Part shown: positions 44,399 through 53,697 of the stretch, piece after piece
Position numbering within the stretch: position 1 is the stretch's first letter
Layout of the letters: each line of letters opens with the position of its first letter
Source of the DNA: Nocardioides sp. GY 10127
GTDB taxonomy: Bacteria > Actinomycetota > Actinomycetes > Propionibacteriales > Nocardioidaceae
Reading direction: 5' to 3'
NCBI RefSeq assembly: GCF_004919085.1
Contig: NZ_STGL01000007.1
Coordinates: 1-64,000, forward strand
Length of the DNA: 64,000 nucleotides
Notes under the pieces: model-generated
What the model saw: only the letters and a program-made list of their open reading frames with translations
Databases searched by the model: none
What the model was told of the DNA's origin: nothing
Made by a program: the position numbers and the translations under genes

Positions 44399-45118
44399 TC
44401 AGCAGCCGCCGGAAACGCCTCCCGTGGACGCTGCGGTCGCGGCCGTCACGGTCGCGGCGGTCGTGGCGGCGACCGCGGCACTGGTCGCCGCCGCCACGGC
44501 CGCCGAGGCGGCCGAGACGGCCCAGTCGCCTTCCACCAGGCCCTCGGACACGGCCTTGGCCCGCCGGCGCAGCTCGCGGTCGGAGACCCCGGGGGCGTCC
44601 ACCAGGCGGTGGGCCCGGTCGGCGACGTGGAGGAGCGCCACCAGGGCGCCGGTCCGCAGGTCAGGGGTGCGGCCGTCCACGAGCACCTCGTGCAGCGTCC
44701 GGCGCAGCTCCTCCTCGTGCCGGGAGTCGACCTCGGGCCACCGGGTGCGCGGGAAGAGGCCGAGCACGCGCTCGTCGACCCGCTCCACCAGGCCCCGCTC
44801 CGCCAGCCGCTCCGCGAGGCGCGGCCGCAGCCCCTTGCTCAGCCGCGCCACGACGTCCTGAGGACGCCGTTCCTTCTCCGCGACGAGGCGGAACGCGTCG
44901 GCCAGCAGCGGGTCGGTCGGCGGCGGGGCGTCCGTCGGCCGGACGGCGTCCGTGCGCCAGACCCCCTCCCTGCGCTGCGCCTCGACGTGCTCGCCGAGCG
45001 CGAGGTCGACGAGGACGGCGCCGCCCAGGGCCAGGTCCGCGGTGGTGCTGACCGGCACGGTGCCCCGCTCCTGGTCGAGCAGCAGCAGGAGCAGGTCGTC
45101 CGCGAGGAGGGTGGTCAT
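44399..45118 (-). CDS. GPP34/GOLPH3-family protein
   Basis: The 239-residue protein matches the bacterial GPP34 (GOLPH3/Vps74-like) family. It has the N-terminal LLADDLLLLLLDQERG, a VLVDLALGEHVEA segment, and a helical body with VEGDWAVSAASAAVAAA at the C-terminal end. Eukaryotic relatives bind phosphoinositides on the Golgi; the bacterial ones are predicted to bind lipids or polyphosphate. The C-terminal 40 residues are nearly all Ala, Val and Thr, which could insert into a membrane. Single-gene unit divergent from metG. Confidence 0.85.
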   Translation of the reverse strand: MTTLLADDLLLLLLDQERGTVPVSTTADLALGGAVLVDLALGEHVEAQRREGVWRTDAVRPTDAPPPTDPLLADAFRLVAEKERRPQDVVARLSKGLRPRLAERLAERGLVERVDERVLGLFPRTRWPEVDSRHEEELRRTLHEVLVDGRTPDLRTGALVALLHVADRAHRLVDAPGVSDRELRRRAKAVSEGLVEGDWAVSAASAAVAAATSAAVAATTAATVTAATAASTGGVSGGC

Positions 45119-45174
45119 GGCCGTGGACGGTAGCCGGAAGGTAAAGGACCTGTCGCGCCTTCTAGGATCGCCCC

Positions 45175-46983
45175 ATGAGCAGAGTCCTGTCCGCAGTCGC
45201 CTGGCCGTACGCCAACGGCCCGCGCCACATCGGCCACGTGGCCGGTTTCGGCGTGCCCTCCGACGTCTTCAGCCGGTACATGCGGATGGCCGGGCACGAC
45301 GTGCTCATGGTGTCGGGCTCGGACGAGCACGGCACGCCCATCCTCATCGCCGCCGACGAGGCCGGGCTGACGCCGCAGCAGCTGGCCGACAAGAACCACC
45401 GGGTCATCGCCGAGGACCTGGCCGCGCTGGGCTGCAGCTACGACCTCTACACCCGCACGACGACGCGCAACCACCACGCCGTCGTCCAGGAGATGTTCAC
45501 GGGCGTCTACGAGAACGGCTACTTCGTCGAGCAGACGACCTACGGCGCCATCTCGCCCTCGACCGGACGCACGCTGCCGGACCGCTACATCGAGGGCACC
45601 TGCCCGATCTGCAAGACCCCCGGCGCCCGCGGCGACCAGTGCGACGCGTGCGGCAACCAGCTCGACCCGGCCGACCTCATCGACCCGGTCTCCAAGATCA
45701 ACGGCGAGACGCCGGAGTTCATCGAGACCCAGCACTTCTTCCTCGACCTCCCCGCGCTGGCTGAGGCGCTGACGGTGTGGCTGGACGAGCGGGCCGAGAC
45801 CGGCCTGTGGCGGCCCAACGTCATCCGGTTCAGCCAGAACATCCTCAAGGAGATCCGTCCGCGCGCCATGACGCGCGACATCGACTGGGGCATCGCCGTC
45901 CCGCTGGACGGCTGGCGCGAGAACCCGACCAAGAAGCTCTACGTCTGGTTCGACGCCGTCATCGGCTACCTCTCGGCCTCCATCGAGTGGGCCCGCCGCA
46001 CCGGGGACGCCGACGCGTGGCGCCAGTGGTGGAACCCTGCACCCGAGGGAGGGGAGGAGGCGCTGTCCTACTACTTCATGGGCAAGGACAACATCACGTT
46101 CCACAGCCAGATCTGGCCGGCGGAGCTGCTGGCCTACTCGGGCAAGGGCGACAAGGGCGGCACCGAGCACTCCCTGGGCGTGCTGAACCTGCCCACCGAG
46201 GTCGTCTCGAGCGAGTTCCTGACGATGGAGGGCAAGAAGTTCTCGTCCTCGAAGAAGATCGTCATCTACGTGCGCGACCTGCTGAGCCGCTACCAGCCGG
46301 ACGCCTTCCGCTACTTCGTGGCCTCCGCGGGCCCGGAGAACCAGGACAGCGACTTCACCTGGTCGGAGTTCGTCCGCCGCACCAACGACGAGCTCGTCGC
46401 CGGCTGGGGCAACCTGGTCAACCGCACCGCGAACCTGATCGCCAAGAACTTCGGCGAGATCCCGGCCGCCGGGCCGCTCCAGCCCGAGGACGAGGCGGTG
46501 CTCGCCGCGGCGGAGGCCGCGTTCACCACCGTGGGCGACCTCATCGGCCGCCACCGGCAGAAGGCCGCGATCGGCGAGGCCATGCGGGCCGTCGGCGAGG
46601 TGAACAAGTACGTCTCCGACCTCGAGCCCTGGAAGATGAAGGGCGAGGACCAGCGCGAGCGTCTCGGCACCGTGCTGCACGTCGTCGCGCAGTGCGTGGC
46701 CGACCTCAACCTCGTCCTCGCGCCGTTCCTGCCGTTCAGCGCCAACGAGGTCGACAAGGCCTTCGGTGGCGCCGGCGGGATCGCGCCGATGCCGCAGATC
46801 GTCGAGGCGGACGACCTCGACGGGGGCGCCGGCTACCCGATCATCACCGGCGACTACACCACCGCGCCGTCCTGGCAGCGGCACCCGATCACCGTCGGGC
46901 AGCCCGTCGCCAAGCCGACGCCGGTCTTCCGCAAGCTCGACACCGCCGTCATCGACGAGGAGCTCGCCCGGCTGGGGAGCTGA
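45175..46983 (+). CDS. metG: Methionyl-tRNA synthetase
   Basis: The 602-residue class I synthetase has a HIGH-type motif RHIGH (about 17-21), a zinc-binding CP domain (CPIC at about 143 and CDAC at about 157) and the KMSKS loop as KKFSSSKK (about 350-357). The helical anticodon domain follows. It ends without the C-terminal tRNA-binding extension of longer bacterial forms. The ATG at 45175 follows a TAGGAT -10-like box (45163-45168), so the leader is very short. Confidence 0.97.
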   Translation: MSRVLSAVAWPYANGPRHIGHVAGFGVPSDVFSRYMRMAGHDVLMVSGSDEHGTPILIAADEAGLTPQQLADKNHRVIAEDLAALGCSYDLYTRTTTRNHHAVVQEMFTGVYENGYFVEQTTYGAISPSTGRTLPDRYIEGTCPICKTPGARGDQCDACGNQLDPADLIDPVSKINGETPEFIETQHFFLDLPALAEALTVWLDERAETGLWRPNVIRFSQNILKEIRPRAMTRDIDWGIAVPLDGWRENPTKKLYVWFDAVIGYLSASIEWARRTGDADAWRQWWNPAPEGGEEALSYYFMGKDNITFHSQIWPAELLAYSGKGDKGGTEHSLGVLNLPTEVVSSEFLTMEGKKFSSSKKIVIYVRDLLSRYQPDAFRYFVASAGPENQDSDFTWSEFVRRTNDELVAGWGNLVNRTANLIAKNFGEIPAAGPLQPEDEAVLAAAEAAFTTVGDLIGRHRQKAAIGEAMRAVGEVNKYVSDLEPWKMKGEDQRERLGTVLHVVAQCVADLNLVLAPFLPFSANEVDKAFGGAGGIAPMPQIVEADDLDGGAGYPIITGDYTTAPSWQRHPITVGQPVAKPTPVFRKLDTAVIDEELARLGS

Positions 46984-47026
46984 GCAGCGCAGCTCGGAGC
47001 AGCGCACCTCGGAGCAGCGCACCTCG
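46982..47026 (+). repeat. 15-base tandem repeat, three copies
   Basis: The unit GAGCAGCGCACCTCG is repeated three times, the first copy with one change, starting in the stop codon of metG. The stretch is non-coding, so variation in copy number would be silent. Confidence 0.8.
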
Positions 47027-47067
47027 GAGCGGGGCCGGCGACGGCCCCGCTCGGTAGGGTCGCGGAC

Positions 47068-47634
47068 GTGACGGCACAGATGTACCTGCCCGCGTTCGTG
47101 CTCAAGCAGCGCTTCGCGGCGACCGCGCACCGCTACGAGCTGGTCGAGCTGCGCCCCGACGGTTCCGAGGGGCGCAGCATGGGCATCGCGCAGCAGAAGC
47201 GGCTCGCCCTCAGGGAGCACGTCACCTTCTACTCCGACCAGGCGCGCACGCAGCCGGTCTTCTCCTTCACGGCCCGTCAGCGGCTCGACCTCGGGGCCGG
47301 CTACGACGTCCAGGACGCGTCGGGCCGGCCGCTCGGCTACTTCAAGAAGGACTTCGGGGCCAGCCTCCTGCGCACCACCTACCAGCTCGAGGGCGCCGGG
47401 GTCCGGGGGACCGGCACCGAGCGCAGCCAGGCCCTCGCGCTGCTGCGTCGCGTCCTGCCCCTGCCGCTGCCGATCCACTTCGACTTCACCAGCGCCGAGG
47501 GCACCCCGCTCCTGCACGTCGACCGCACGCTCACGCTGCGCGACCGCTACGTCGTCCGCGTGCCCGACGACCGGCTCGACTTCCGCGTGGCCGCCGCCAT
47601 GGCGGTCGGGCTCGACGCGCTGCTCCAGCGCTGA
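47068..47634 (+). CDS. LURP-one/Tubby-C-like protein
   Basis: The 188-residue protein looks like the LURP-one-related fold: a closed beta barrel around a hydrophobic helix (VAAAMAVGLDALL at the C terminus). Motifs are YELVELRPDG, KRLALREHVTFYSD, DLGAGYDVQDASG and PLGYFKKDFG. Function in bacteria is unknown; phospholipid scrambling or membrane tethering is proposed for the broader fold. The GTG at 47068 or the ATG at 47080 may be the start. Confidence 0.75.
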   Translation: MTAQMYLPAFVLKQRFAATAHRYELVELRPDGSEGRSMGIAQQKRLALREHVTFYSDQARTQPVFSFTARQRLDLGAGYDVQDASGRPLGYFKKDFGASLLRTTYQLEGAGVRGTGTERSQALALLRRVLPLPLPIHFDFTSAEGTPLLHVDRTLTLRDRYVVRVPDDRLDFRVAAAMAVGLDALLQR

Positions 47635-47702
47635 GCGGCCCGCGACGTCCCGCCCCCACCCCGGCCACCACCCGCACACCCGCACCCAGACCAGGAGACA
47701 CC

Positions 47703-48608
47703 GTGCTGCACCCCCAGGCCCGCGCCGCCGTCGAGGCCTACGCCCACGAGCCCAAGGTCTACGCGCAGGGCTACGACGTGGCGGACGCGCGCGAGGCGGC
47801 CCGCCGCGCGGCGGCCGGGCAGCCGCGGGAGGCGGTGGCCGAGGTGCGCGACCTGGACGCCGCGGGCGTGCCGTGCCGCCTGTACCGGCCCGAGGGCTCC
47901 CTGCCCGGGGTCGTCGTGCACCTGCACGGCGGCGGGTTCGTGTTCAACGACGTCGAGGTGCACGACGCGGCGGTGCGGCGCCTGGCCAACCGGCTCGGCC
48001 ACGCCGTGCTCAGCGTCGACTACCGGCGTCCGCCCGAGCACCGCTTCCCCGCGGCGCCGGACGACGTCAGCACCGTGCTCGCCTGGCTGGCCGCGCACGG
48101 TGACGCCGAGGGCCTGGGCGGCCCCGTGGCCGCGCACGGCGACTCCGCCGGCGGCAACCTGGCGCTGGTCGCGGCGCTCCGGCACCCCGGCGCACTGGTC
48201 GGCCTCGCGCTCACCTACCCGTACCTCGACCCGGAGTGCGCCGGCGCCAGCCACCGCACGGCCGCGGACGGCTTCGACGAGGCCGAGGCCCGCTGGTACT
48301 GGGAGCAGTACGCGGCCTCCGAGGAGGACCTGCGCCACCCCGACCTGGCGCCGCTGCGCTCGGAGTCGCTGCACACGCTCCCGCCCACCCTGGTCACCAC
48401 CGCCGAGCACGACCCGCTGCGCGACGAGGGGGAGCTCCTGGTCACCCGGCTGGCGGAGGCGGGCGTGGCGGTGACGGGCACGCGGTACCTGGGCCAGGTC
48501 CACGGCTACTGGCGGCACTGGGACGTCTTCGACGCCGCCGCGCCGCACACCGCCGCGATCGCCGGGTTCCTCGCCGAGCAGCTGCGGGGCCCGCGCGCCC
48601 TGGTCTGA
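47703..48608 (+). CDS. Alpha/beta hydrolase, HSL-type esterase
   Basis: The 301-residue esterase has the oxyanion-hole HGGGFVF (about 79-85), the nucleophile elbow GDSAGG (about 147-152), the Asp in EHDPLRDEG and the His in QVHGYW. It is a cytoplasmic carboxylesterase of the hormone-sensitive-lipase family with unknown substrate. The GTG at 47703 follows GGAGA. Confidence 0.92.
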   Translation: MLHPQARAAVEAYAHEPKVYAQGYDVADAREAARRAAAGQPREAVAEVRDLDAAGVPCRLYRPEGSLPGVVVHLHGGGFVFNDVEVHDAAVRRLANRLGHAVLSVDYRRPPEHRFPAAPDDVSTVLAWLAAHGDAEGLGGPVAAHGDSAGGNLALVAALRHPGALVGLALTYPYLDPECAGASHRTAADGFDEAEARWYWEQYAASEEDLRHPDLAPLRSESLHTLPPTLVTTAEHDPLRDEGELLVTRLAEAGVAVTGTRYLGQVHGYWRHWDVFDAAAPHTAAIAGFLAEQLRGPRALV

Positions 48609-48715
48609 CGCCGGACGGCGGACGGCGGACGCCGGAGCCCTGACACCTGACGGGCTGCGGGGGAGGGGCCGCACCGGGTGAGCGGCGTCGCACCGGGGAT
48701 GGGAGGATCGTGGCC

Positions 48716-49225
48716 ATGCGCGTGCACCTGGGTTCCGACCACGCCGGCCTCGACCTCAAGAACCACCTCGTCGACTGGCTCACCGAGCACGGTTACGAGC
48801 CGGTCGACCACGGCCCGTTCGTCTACGACGCCCTCGACGACTACCCGGTCTTCTGCCTGCGGGCGGCCGAGGGCGTGAAGAAGGACCGCGACGCCGGCCT
48901 CGACAGCCTGGGCGTCGTCATCGGCGGCTCCGGCAACGGCGAGCAGATCGCGGCCAACAAGGTCGAGGGCATCCGCTGCGCCCTGGCCTGGAGCGAGGAC
49001 ACCGCCAAGCTGGCCCGCCAGCACAACGACGCGCAGGTCGTCTCCGTCGGTGGCCGGATGCACTCGCTCTCCGACATGACCCGCTTCGTCGAGCTGTTCC
49101 TGGCCGAGCCCTTCAGCGAGGACGAGCGCCACGCCCGCCGCATCGGCCAGCTCAGCGTCTACGACGCCGACGGGACCCTCCCGCCGCTGCCGGAGTCCGC
49201 GCAGGGCCTCGGCCCCGACGCCTGA
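48716..49225 (+). CDS. rpiB: Ribose-5-phosphate isomerase B
   Basis: The 169-residue RpiB interconverts ribose 5-phosphate and ribulose 5-phosphate. It has HLGSDHAGLDLK and the active-site loop GGSGNGEQIAANK, with Glu in place of the Cys used by E. coli, as in mycobacteria. A GGGAGGA site at 48700-48706 fits the ATG at 48716 better than the GTG at 48710. It lies 19 bases before the glycosylase gene, with which it is probably co-transcribed. Confidence 0.95.
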   Translation: MRVHLGSDHAGLDLKNHLVDWLTEHGYEPVDHGPFVYDALDDYPVFCLRAAEGVKKDRDAGLDSLGVVIGGSGNGEQIAANKVEGIRCALAWSEDTAKLARQHNDAQVVSVGGRMHSLSDMTRFVELFLAEPFSEDERHARRIGQLSVYDADGTLPPLPESAQGLGPDA

Positions 49226-49244
49226 GCCGGGGGACCACCCCGAC

Positions 49245-50108
49245 GTGCCCGAGGGCCACACCCTCCACCGCCTCGCGCTCGACCTCACCGACGCCTTCGC
49301 CGGGCGCACCGTCGCCGCCTCCAGCCCGCAGGGGCGCTTCGAGGACGGCGCGGGCCTGCTCGACGGACGCGTGCTGGTCGGCGCCGACGCATGGGGCAAG
49401 CACCTGTTCTGCTCCTTCGAGGGCACCGAGCTGCGCCTGCACGTGCACCTCGGCCTCTACGGCAAGCTGGCGATCCGTCACGCGGACGACCTGCCCGGCC
49501 CCGTCGGTCAGGTGCGGCTGCGGCTCGTCGCGGGGCCGTCGGCGGACGGCGTCCTGACCTGGGCGGACCTGCGCGGTGCCACGGCCTGCGAGCTGCTCAC
49601 GCCCGAGGAGCACGCGTCGCTGGTCGCCCGGCTGGGGCCCGACCCCCTGCGCGAGGACGCCGAGCCGGAGCGCGCCTGGGACCGGATCGGACGGAGCCGG
49701 ACCTCGATCGCCGCCCTGCTCATGCAGCAGGACGTGGTGGCCGGCATCGGCAACGTCTACCGGGCGGAGCTGCTGTTCCGGCACCGGATCGACCCGTTCC
49801 GGGAGGGCCGCAGCCTGCGCCCCGGTCGCTGGAGCGAGATGTGGGGCGACCTCGTCGACCTGATGGCGCTCGGCGTCGAGAAGAACCGCATCGAGACGGT
49901 GCGCCCCGAGCACGAGGACGCCGCGCGGGAGGCCGCCCGGCTCTACGAGGGCGGTCGCCGGCGGCGCAGCGGGCTCTCCTACGTCTACCGGCGCGCCGAC
50001 CAGCCCTGTCTAGTCTGCTCGGCCAAGGTGAGGACGATCGAGCTCGCAGGCAGGAACCTCTTCTGGTGCCCCCGCTGCCAGCGTAGGTTCGTCCCGCGCG
50101 GCAGCTGA
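49245..50108 (+). CDS. Fpg/Nei-family DNA glycosylase
   Basis: The 287-residue DNA repair enzyme has an N-terminal PEGHTLHRL with the Pro nucleophile (Pro2) and Glu3, and a helix-two-turn-helix (QDVVAGIGNVYRAELLF). A C-terminal zinc finger carries two Cys pairs, CLVC and CPRC. It is closer to Nei than to Fpg because of the PEGH start. It removes oxidised bases. The start is GTG 49245. Confidence 0.94.
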   Translation: MPEGHTLHRLALDLTDAFAGRTVAASSPQGRFEDGAGLLDGRVLVGADAWGKHLFCSFEGTELRLHVHLGLYGKLAIRHADDLPGPVGQVRLRLVAGPSADGVLTWADLRGATACELLTPEEHASLVARLGPDPLREDAEPERAWDRIGRSRTSIAALLMQQDVVAGIGNVYRAELLFRHRIDPFREGRSLRPGRWSEMWGDLVDLMALGVEKNRIETVRPEHEDAAREAARLYEGGRRRRSGLSYVYRRADQPCLVCSAKVRTIELAGRNLFWCPRCQRRFVPRGS

Positions 50109-50166
50109 CCCGTCCCGCCCCGCAGCAGCCCCAGACAGCCACCCGCCAACCACCCGAGGGGGACGG

Positions 50167-51327
50167 ATGACGATCGCCTCCGGTGACGCGCCCGGTGATG
50201 TTCGTGGTGCCGCGGCGCGCTCGCGCGGGGCACGCCTCGCCCGGTGGGGACGCCACCTCGGCGGCCCGACCTCCGGCGGGCTGAGCGGGCTGCGACGCCG
50301 CGAGGAGGTGCGGCGGGTCGCCCGGCTCGTCGTCCTGTCGCTCGCGGCGCTGGCCCTCGTCGTCGGCGTGGGCGTCAACGCCTCCGCCGTGCCGATGACG
50401 ACGCTCATGGTGCCCCTCCTGCTGGGCAGCCTCGTGCTGCCGCCGCGCCAGGTCCCGGCGTTCGTGGCCTGGATGGTGCTGATGGTGGCGGCCTCGCTGC
50501 TGCTGCAGCCCCAGGTCACGGTGCGCATCGGGGGCGCCGTGGTGATCGAGCTGGTGATGTGCGGGATCGTCCTGGCGACCGCGCTGCGCCGCGCCCGCCT
50601 CGGGGTCCCGCACCTGTCCGGCGACGCGATGTTCGTGGACCTGCGCGACCGCCTCCTGAACCAGGGCACGGTGCCGCCGCTGCCGGCCGGCTGGTCCTCC
50701 GAGCTGGCCCTGCGCTCGGCGTCCGGCACGCGTTTCGCCGGCGACTTCCTGGTGGCCACCCGTCTCGCGGACCCCGACCGGCTCGAGCTCGTGCTCGTGG
50801 ACGTCTCGGGCAAGGGCGACCAGGCCGGCACCCGGGCGCTCCAGCTCTCCGGCGCCTTCGGCGGCATCCTCGGCTCGGTGCCGTCCTGCGACTTCCTGCC
50901 CGCGGCCAACGCCTACCTGCTGCGCCAGCAGTGGAGCGAGGGCTTCGCCACCGCCGTCCACGTGCGCGTCGACCTGGACGACGGCTCCTTCGAGCTGGCC
51001 ACGGCGGGCCACCCGCCGGCGCTGCTGCGGGTGGCGGGCAGCGGCCGCTGGCAGCCGGTGACGGGCGACGGGCCGGTGCTCGGGCTGCTGGAGGAGGCGC
51101 AGTTCTCCTCGGTGCGCGGCCGGCTGGCGCGCGGGGACTCCCTCGTGCTCTACACCGACGGCATGGTCGAGGAGCCGCGGCGCGACATCTCGCTGGGGGT
51201 GGACGCGCTGACCGGCGCGGCCGAGAGCCTCCTGCGGTCCGGGGTCCCCGGCGTCGCCGGTCGCCTGGTCGAGCGGGTCGGGACGCCGGGCGACGACCGC
51301 GCCGTCGTCTGGCTGCACCGGTCCTGA
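50167..51327 (+). CDS. Membrane-anchored SpoIIE-type PP2C phosphatase
   Basis: The 386-residue protein has a positively charged N terminus, three to four transmembrane helices (about 55-140) and a PP2C/SpoIIE domain (about 165-385). That domain has VLVDVSGKGDQAGT and LVLYTDGMVEEPRR, the metal-binding Asp motifs. It probably dephosphorylates an anti-anti-sigma protein. No partner gene is nearby. The ATG has a GGGGGA site. Confidence 0.92.
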   Translation: MTIASGDAPGDVRGAAARSRGARLARWGRHLGGPTSGGLSGLRRREEVRRVARLVVLSLAALALVVGVGVNASAVPMTTLMVPLLLGSLVLPPRQVPAFVAWMVLMVAASLLLQPQVTVRIGGAVVIELVMCGIVLATALRRARLGVPHLSGDAMFVDLRDRLLNQGTVPPLPAGWSSELALRSASGTRFAGDFLVATRLADPDRLELVLVDVSGKGDQAGTRALQLSGAFGGILGSVPSCDFLPAANAYLLRQQWSEGFATAVHVRVDLDDGSFELATAGHPPALLRVAGSGRWQPVTGDGPVLGLLEEAQFSSVRGRLARGDSLVLYTDGMVEEPRRDISLGVDALTGAAESLLRSGVPGVAGRLVERVGTPGDDRAVVWLHRS

Positions 51328-51469
51328 CCGGGCCGGAAGTCCTTCCCGGGGTCACCCACCGCGGGTGACGTGGCCGCCGTGCCGACGGCGGGAGCGTGAG
51401 ACGTCCCGTCCGCCCGCGCGCGGCAGGTGGCCGAGCCTGGAGAGGCCGACGGGCGGCGAGGAAGCCGTC

Positions 51470-53389
51470 ATGACCGAAGTGCTGTCCACCCCGACGTCCG
51501 GTGCGAGCGAGACGGTGCGTGCCCAGCACCGGCACCTCACCGAGACCCTCCCGTTCCACGACGTCACCGACTTCGAGAACGCCCGCCGGGGCTTCGTGGC
51601 GGCGCTCGAGCCCGGTGTCGTCACGGCGGCCGGCGGCAGGGTCGTGTGGGACAACGACTCCTACGACTTCCTGGCCGGCGAGGCGCCCGACACGGTGAAC
51701 CCGAGCCTGTGGCGGCAGTCGCAGCTCAACGCGATCCAGGGGTTGTTCGAGGTCGTCCCCGGGCTCTACCAGGTGCGCGGGCTGGACCTCTCGGTGATGT
51801 CCTTCATCGAGGGCACCGAGGGTGTCGTCGTGGTCGACCCGCTGATCTCGGTGGAGACCGCCGCCGCCGCGATGGCCCTGTACCGCGCCCACCGCGGTGA
51901 GCGCCGGGTGACCGGCCTGCTCTACACCCACAGCCACGCCGACCACTTCGGCGGCGCCCGGGGGATCGTCGACCAGGAGGACGTGGACGCCGGCCGCGTC
52001 GTCGTCCTCGCGCCCGAGGGCTTCACCGCGCACGCCGTCGCGGAGAACGTGTTCGCGGGGACGGCCATGTCCCGCCGGGCGGGCTACATGTACGGCGCTG
52101 CCCTGGACCGCGGCCCGCTCGGCCAGGTGGGGGCCGGCCTCGGCCAGACCACCTCGACCGGGTCGATGACCCTGGTGCCGCCGACGCTGCACGTGACCCG
52201 CACCGGCCAGGAGGAGGTCGTCGACGGCGTCCGGATGGTCTTCCAGCTGGCGCCCGGCTCCGAGGCGCCCGCCGAGATGCACTTCCTGCTGCCCGACCTG
52301 CGGGCGCTGTGCATGGCCGAGAACGCCACCCACGTCCTCCACAACCTGCTCACGCTGCGCGGCGCGCTCGTCCGCGACCCGCACGAGTGGGCCCGCTACC
52401 TCACCGAGGCCATCGAGCTGTTCGCCGACGACACGGACGTCGTGTTCGCCAGCCACCACTGGCCGACCTGGGGCCACGACGAGGCCGTCCGCTTCCTCTC
52501 CGAGCAGCGCGACCTGTACGCCTACCTGCACGACCAGACCCTCCGGATGCTCAACGCGGGCCTGGTGGGCAGCGAGATCGCGGAGGTGATCACCCTGCCG
52601 CCGGCCCTGGAGAACGCCTGGCACGCCCGCGGCTACTACGGCTCGGTCAGCCACAACGTGAAGGCGATCTACCAGCGCTACATGGGCTGGTACGACGGAA
52701 ACCCCGCGAACCTGTGGAAGCACCCGCCCACCGAGGCGGGCCGCCGCTACGTCGCGCTCATGGGTGGTGCGGACGCCGTGGTGGCCGCGGCCCGGGAGGC
52801 GTACGACGCGGGCGACTTCCGGTGGGTCGCGGAGATCGTCAGCCACGTCGTCTTCGCCCAGCCCGACCACCAGCCGGCGCGCGACCTGCTAGCGGACACC
52901 TTCGAGCAGCTCGGCTTCGGCTCGGAGAACGGGACGTGGCGGTGCGTCTACCTCTCCGGCGCGCACGAGCTGCGGCACGGGGTGTTCGGCACCCCGGCGA
53001 CCACCGCTTCGCCGGACCTGTACGCGCAGCTCACGCCCGAGCAGTGGTTCTCGGCGCTCGCCATCCGGGTCGACGGCCCGCGCGCCTGGCACCTGCGGCT
53101 CTCCCTCGCGGTGCGGCTCACCGACGTGGGCGAGGCCTACGTCCTCACGCTCGGCAACGGCGTGCTCACGTCCGGCTCCGCGCGGCCCGTGGACGACGTG
53201 GGGGAGGGGGACGCCGACCTCGTCCTCACCCTCGACCTGCCCACGCTCGCGCGACTCTTCTCGGGGATGCTGCCGCCCGAGGGGTTCGCGGACGCCGGCG
53301 TCGAGGCGACCGGCGACCTGGCCGTGCTGGCGCGGCTGACGTCGGTGCTCGACGAGCCGGACCCCGACTTCGCCATCGTGACGCCCTGA
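51470..53389 (+). CDS. Alkyl/aryl sulfatase (SdsA1-type metallo-beta-lactamase fold)
   Basis: The 639-residue protein has a metallo-beta-lactamase domain with zinc ligands THSHADHFGG (about 153-162) and ENATH. An alkylsulfatase dimerisation domain (about 370-510) and a C-terminal SCP2-like domain (about 525-635) follow. It hydrolyses primary or secondary alkyl sulfates. There is no signal peptide, so it is cytoplasmic, unlike many SdsA1. The ATG at 51470 has GAGGAAG upstream. Confidence 0.93.
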   Translation: MTEVLSTPTSGASETVRAQHRHLTETLPFHDVTDFENARRGFVAALEPGVVTAAGGRVVWDNDSYDFLAGEAPDTVNPSLWRQSQLNAIQGLFEVVPGLYQVRGLDLSVMSFIEGTEGVVVVDPLISVETAAAAMALYRAHRGERRVTGLLYTHSHADHFGGARGIVDQEDVDAGRVVVLAPEGFTAHAVAENVFAGTAMSRRAGYMYGAALDRGPLGQVGAGLGQTTSTGSMTLVPPTLHVTRTGQEEVVDGVRMVFQLAPGSEAPAEMHFLLPDLRALCMAENATHVLHNLLTLRGALVRDPHEWARYLTEAIELFADDTDVVFASHHWPTWGHDEAVRFLSEQRDLYAYLHDQTLRMLNAGLVGSEIAEVITLPPALENAWHARGYYGSVSHNVKAIYQRYMGWYDGNPANLWKHPPTEAGRRYVALMGGADAVVAAAREAYDAGDFRWVAEIVSHVVFAQPDHQPARDLLADTFEQLGFGSENGTWRCVYLSGAHELRHGVFGTPATTASPDLYAQLTPEQWFSALAIRVDGPRAWHLRLSLAVRLTDVGEAYVLTLGNGVLTSGSARPVDDVGEGDADLVLTLDLPTLARLFSGMLPPEGFADAGVEATGDLAVLARLTSVLDEPDPDFAIVTP

Positions 53390-53454
53390 GCCGGTGCGGT
53401 GACCGCGTCCGCCGTGTGGCACGATGTGCGACGCACTCGCCCACGGCGGGGCAC

Positions 53455-53525
53455 GCGGATGTAGCTCAATGGTAGAGCCCCAGTCTTCCAAACTGGCTAC
53501 GCGGGTTCGATTCCCGTCATCCGCT
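53455..53525 (+). tRNA. tRNA-Gly (anticodon UCC)
   Basis: A 71-base cloverleaf has acceptor GCGGATG with CATCCGC, anticodon loop CTTCCAA (UCC) and T arm GCGGGTTCGATTCCCGT. CCA is not encoded. A short terminator hairpin follows. Confidence 0.96.
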
Positions 53526-53544
53526 CCGAGGCCGCCACGGGCCG

Positions 53545-53565
53545 GCCCGTTCGTCACGAACGGGC
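53545..53565 (+). terminator. Terminator after tRNA-Gly
   Basis: A perfect 9-base-pair stem (53545-53553 with 53557-53565) closes a three-base loop between the two tRNA genes. Confidence 0.75.
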
Positions 53566-53584
53566 TGGTCAGCGGGGGTGTCGA

Positions 53585-53657
53585 CGGGGCGTAGCGTAGT
53601 GGCTAGCGCGCCTGCTTTGGGAGCAGGAGACCGCAGGTTCGAGTCCTGTCGCCCCGA
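53585..53657 (+). tRNA. tRNA-Pro (anticodon UGG)
   Basis: A 73-base cloverleaf has acceptor CGGGGCG with CGCCCCG, anticodon loop TTTGGGA (UGG) and T arm GCAGGTTCGAGTCCTGT. CCA is not encoded. Confidence 0.96.
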
Positions 53658-53697
53658 CCCCTCACCCCTGCCGGCCAGGACCAGGTGGACGAGTGGC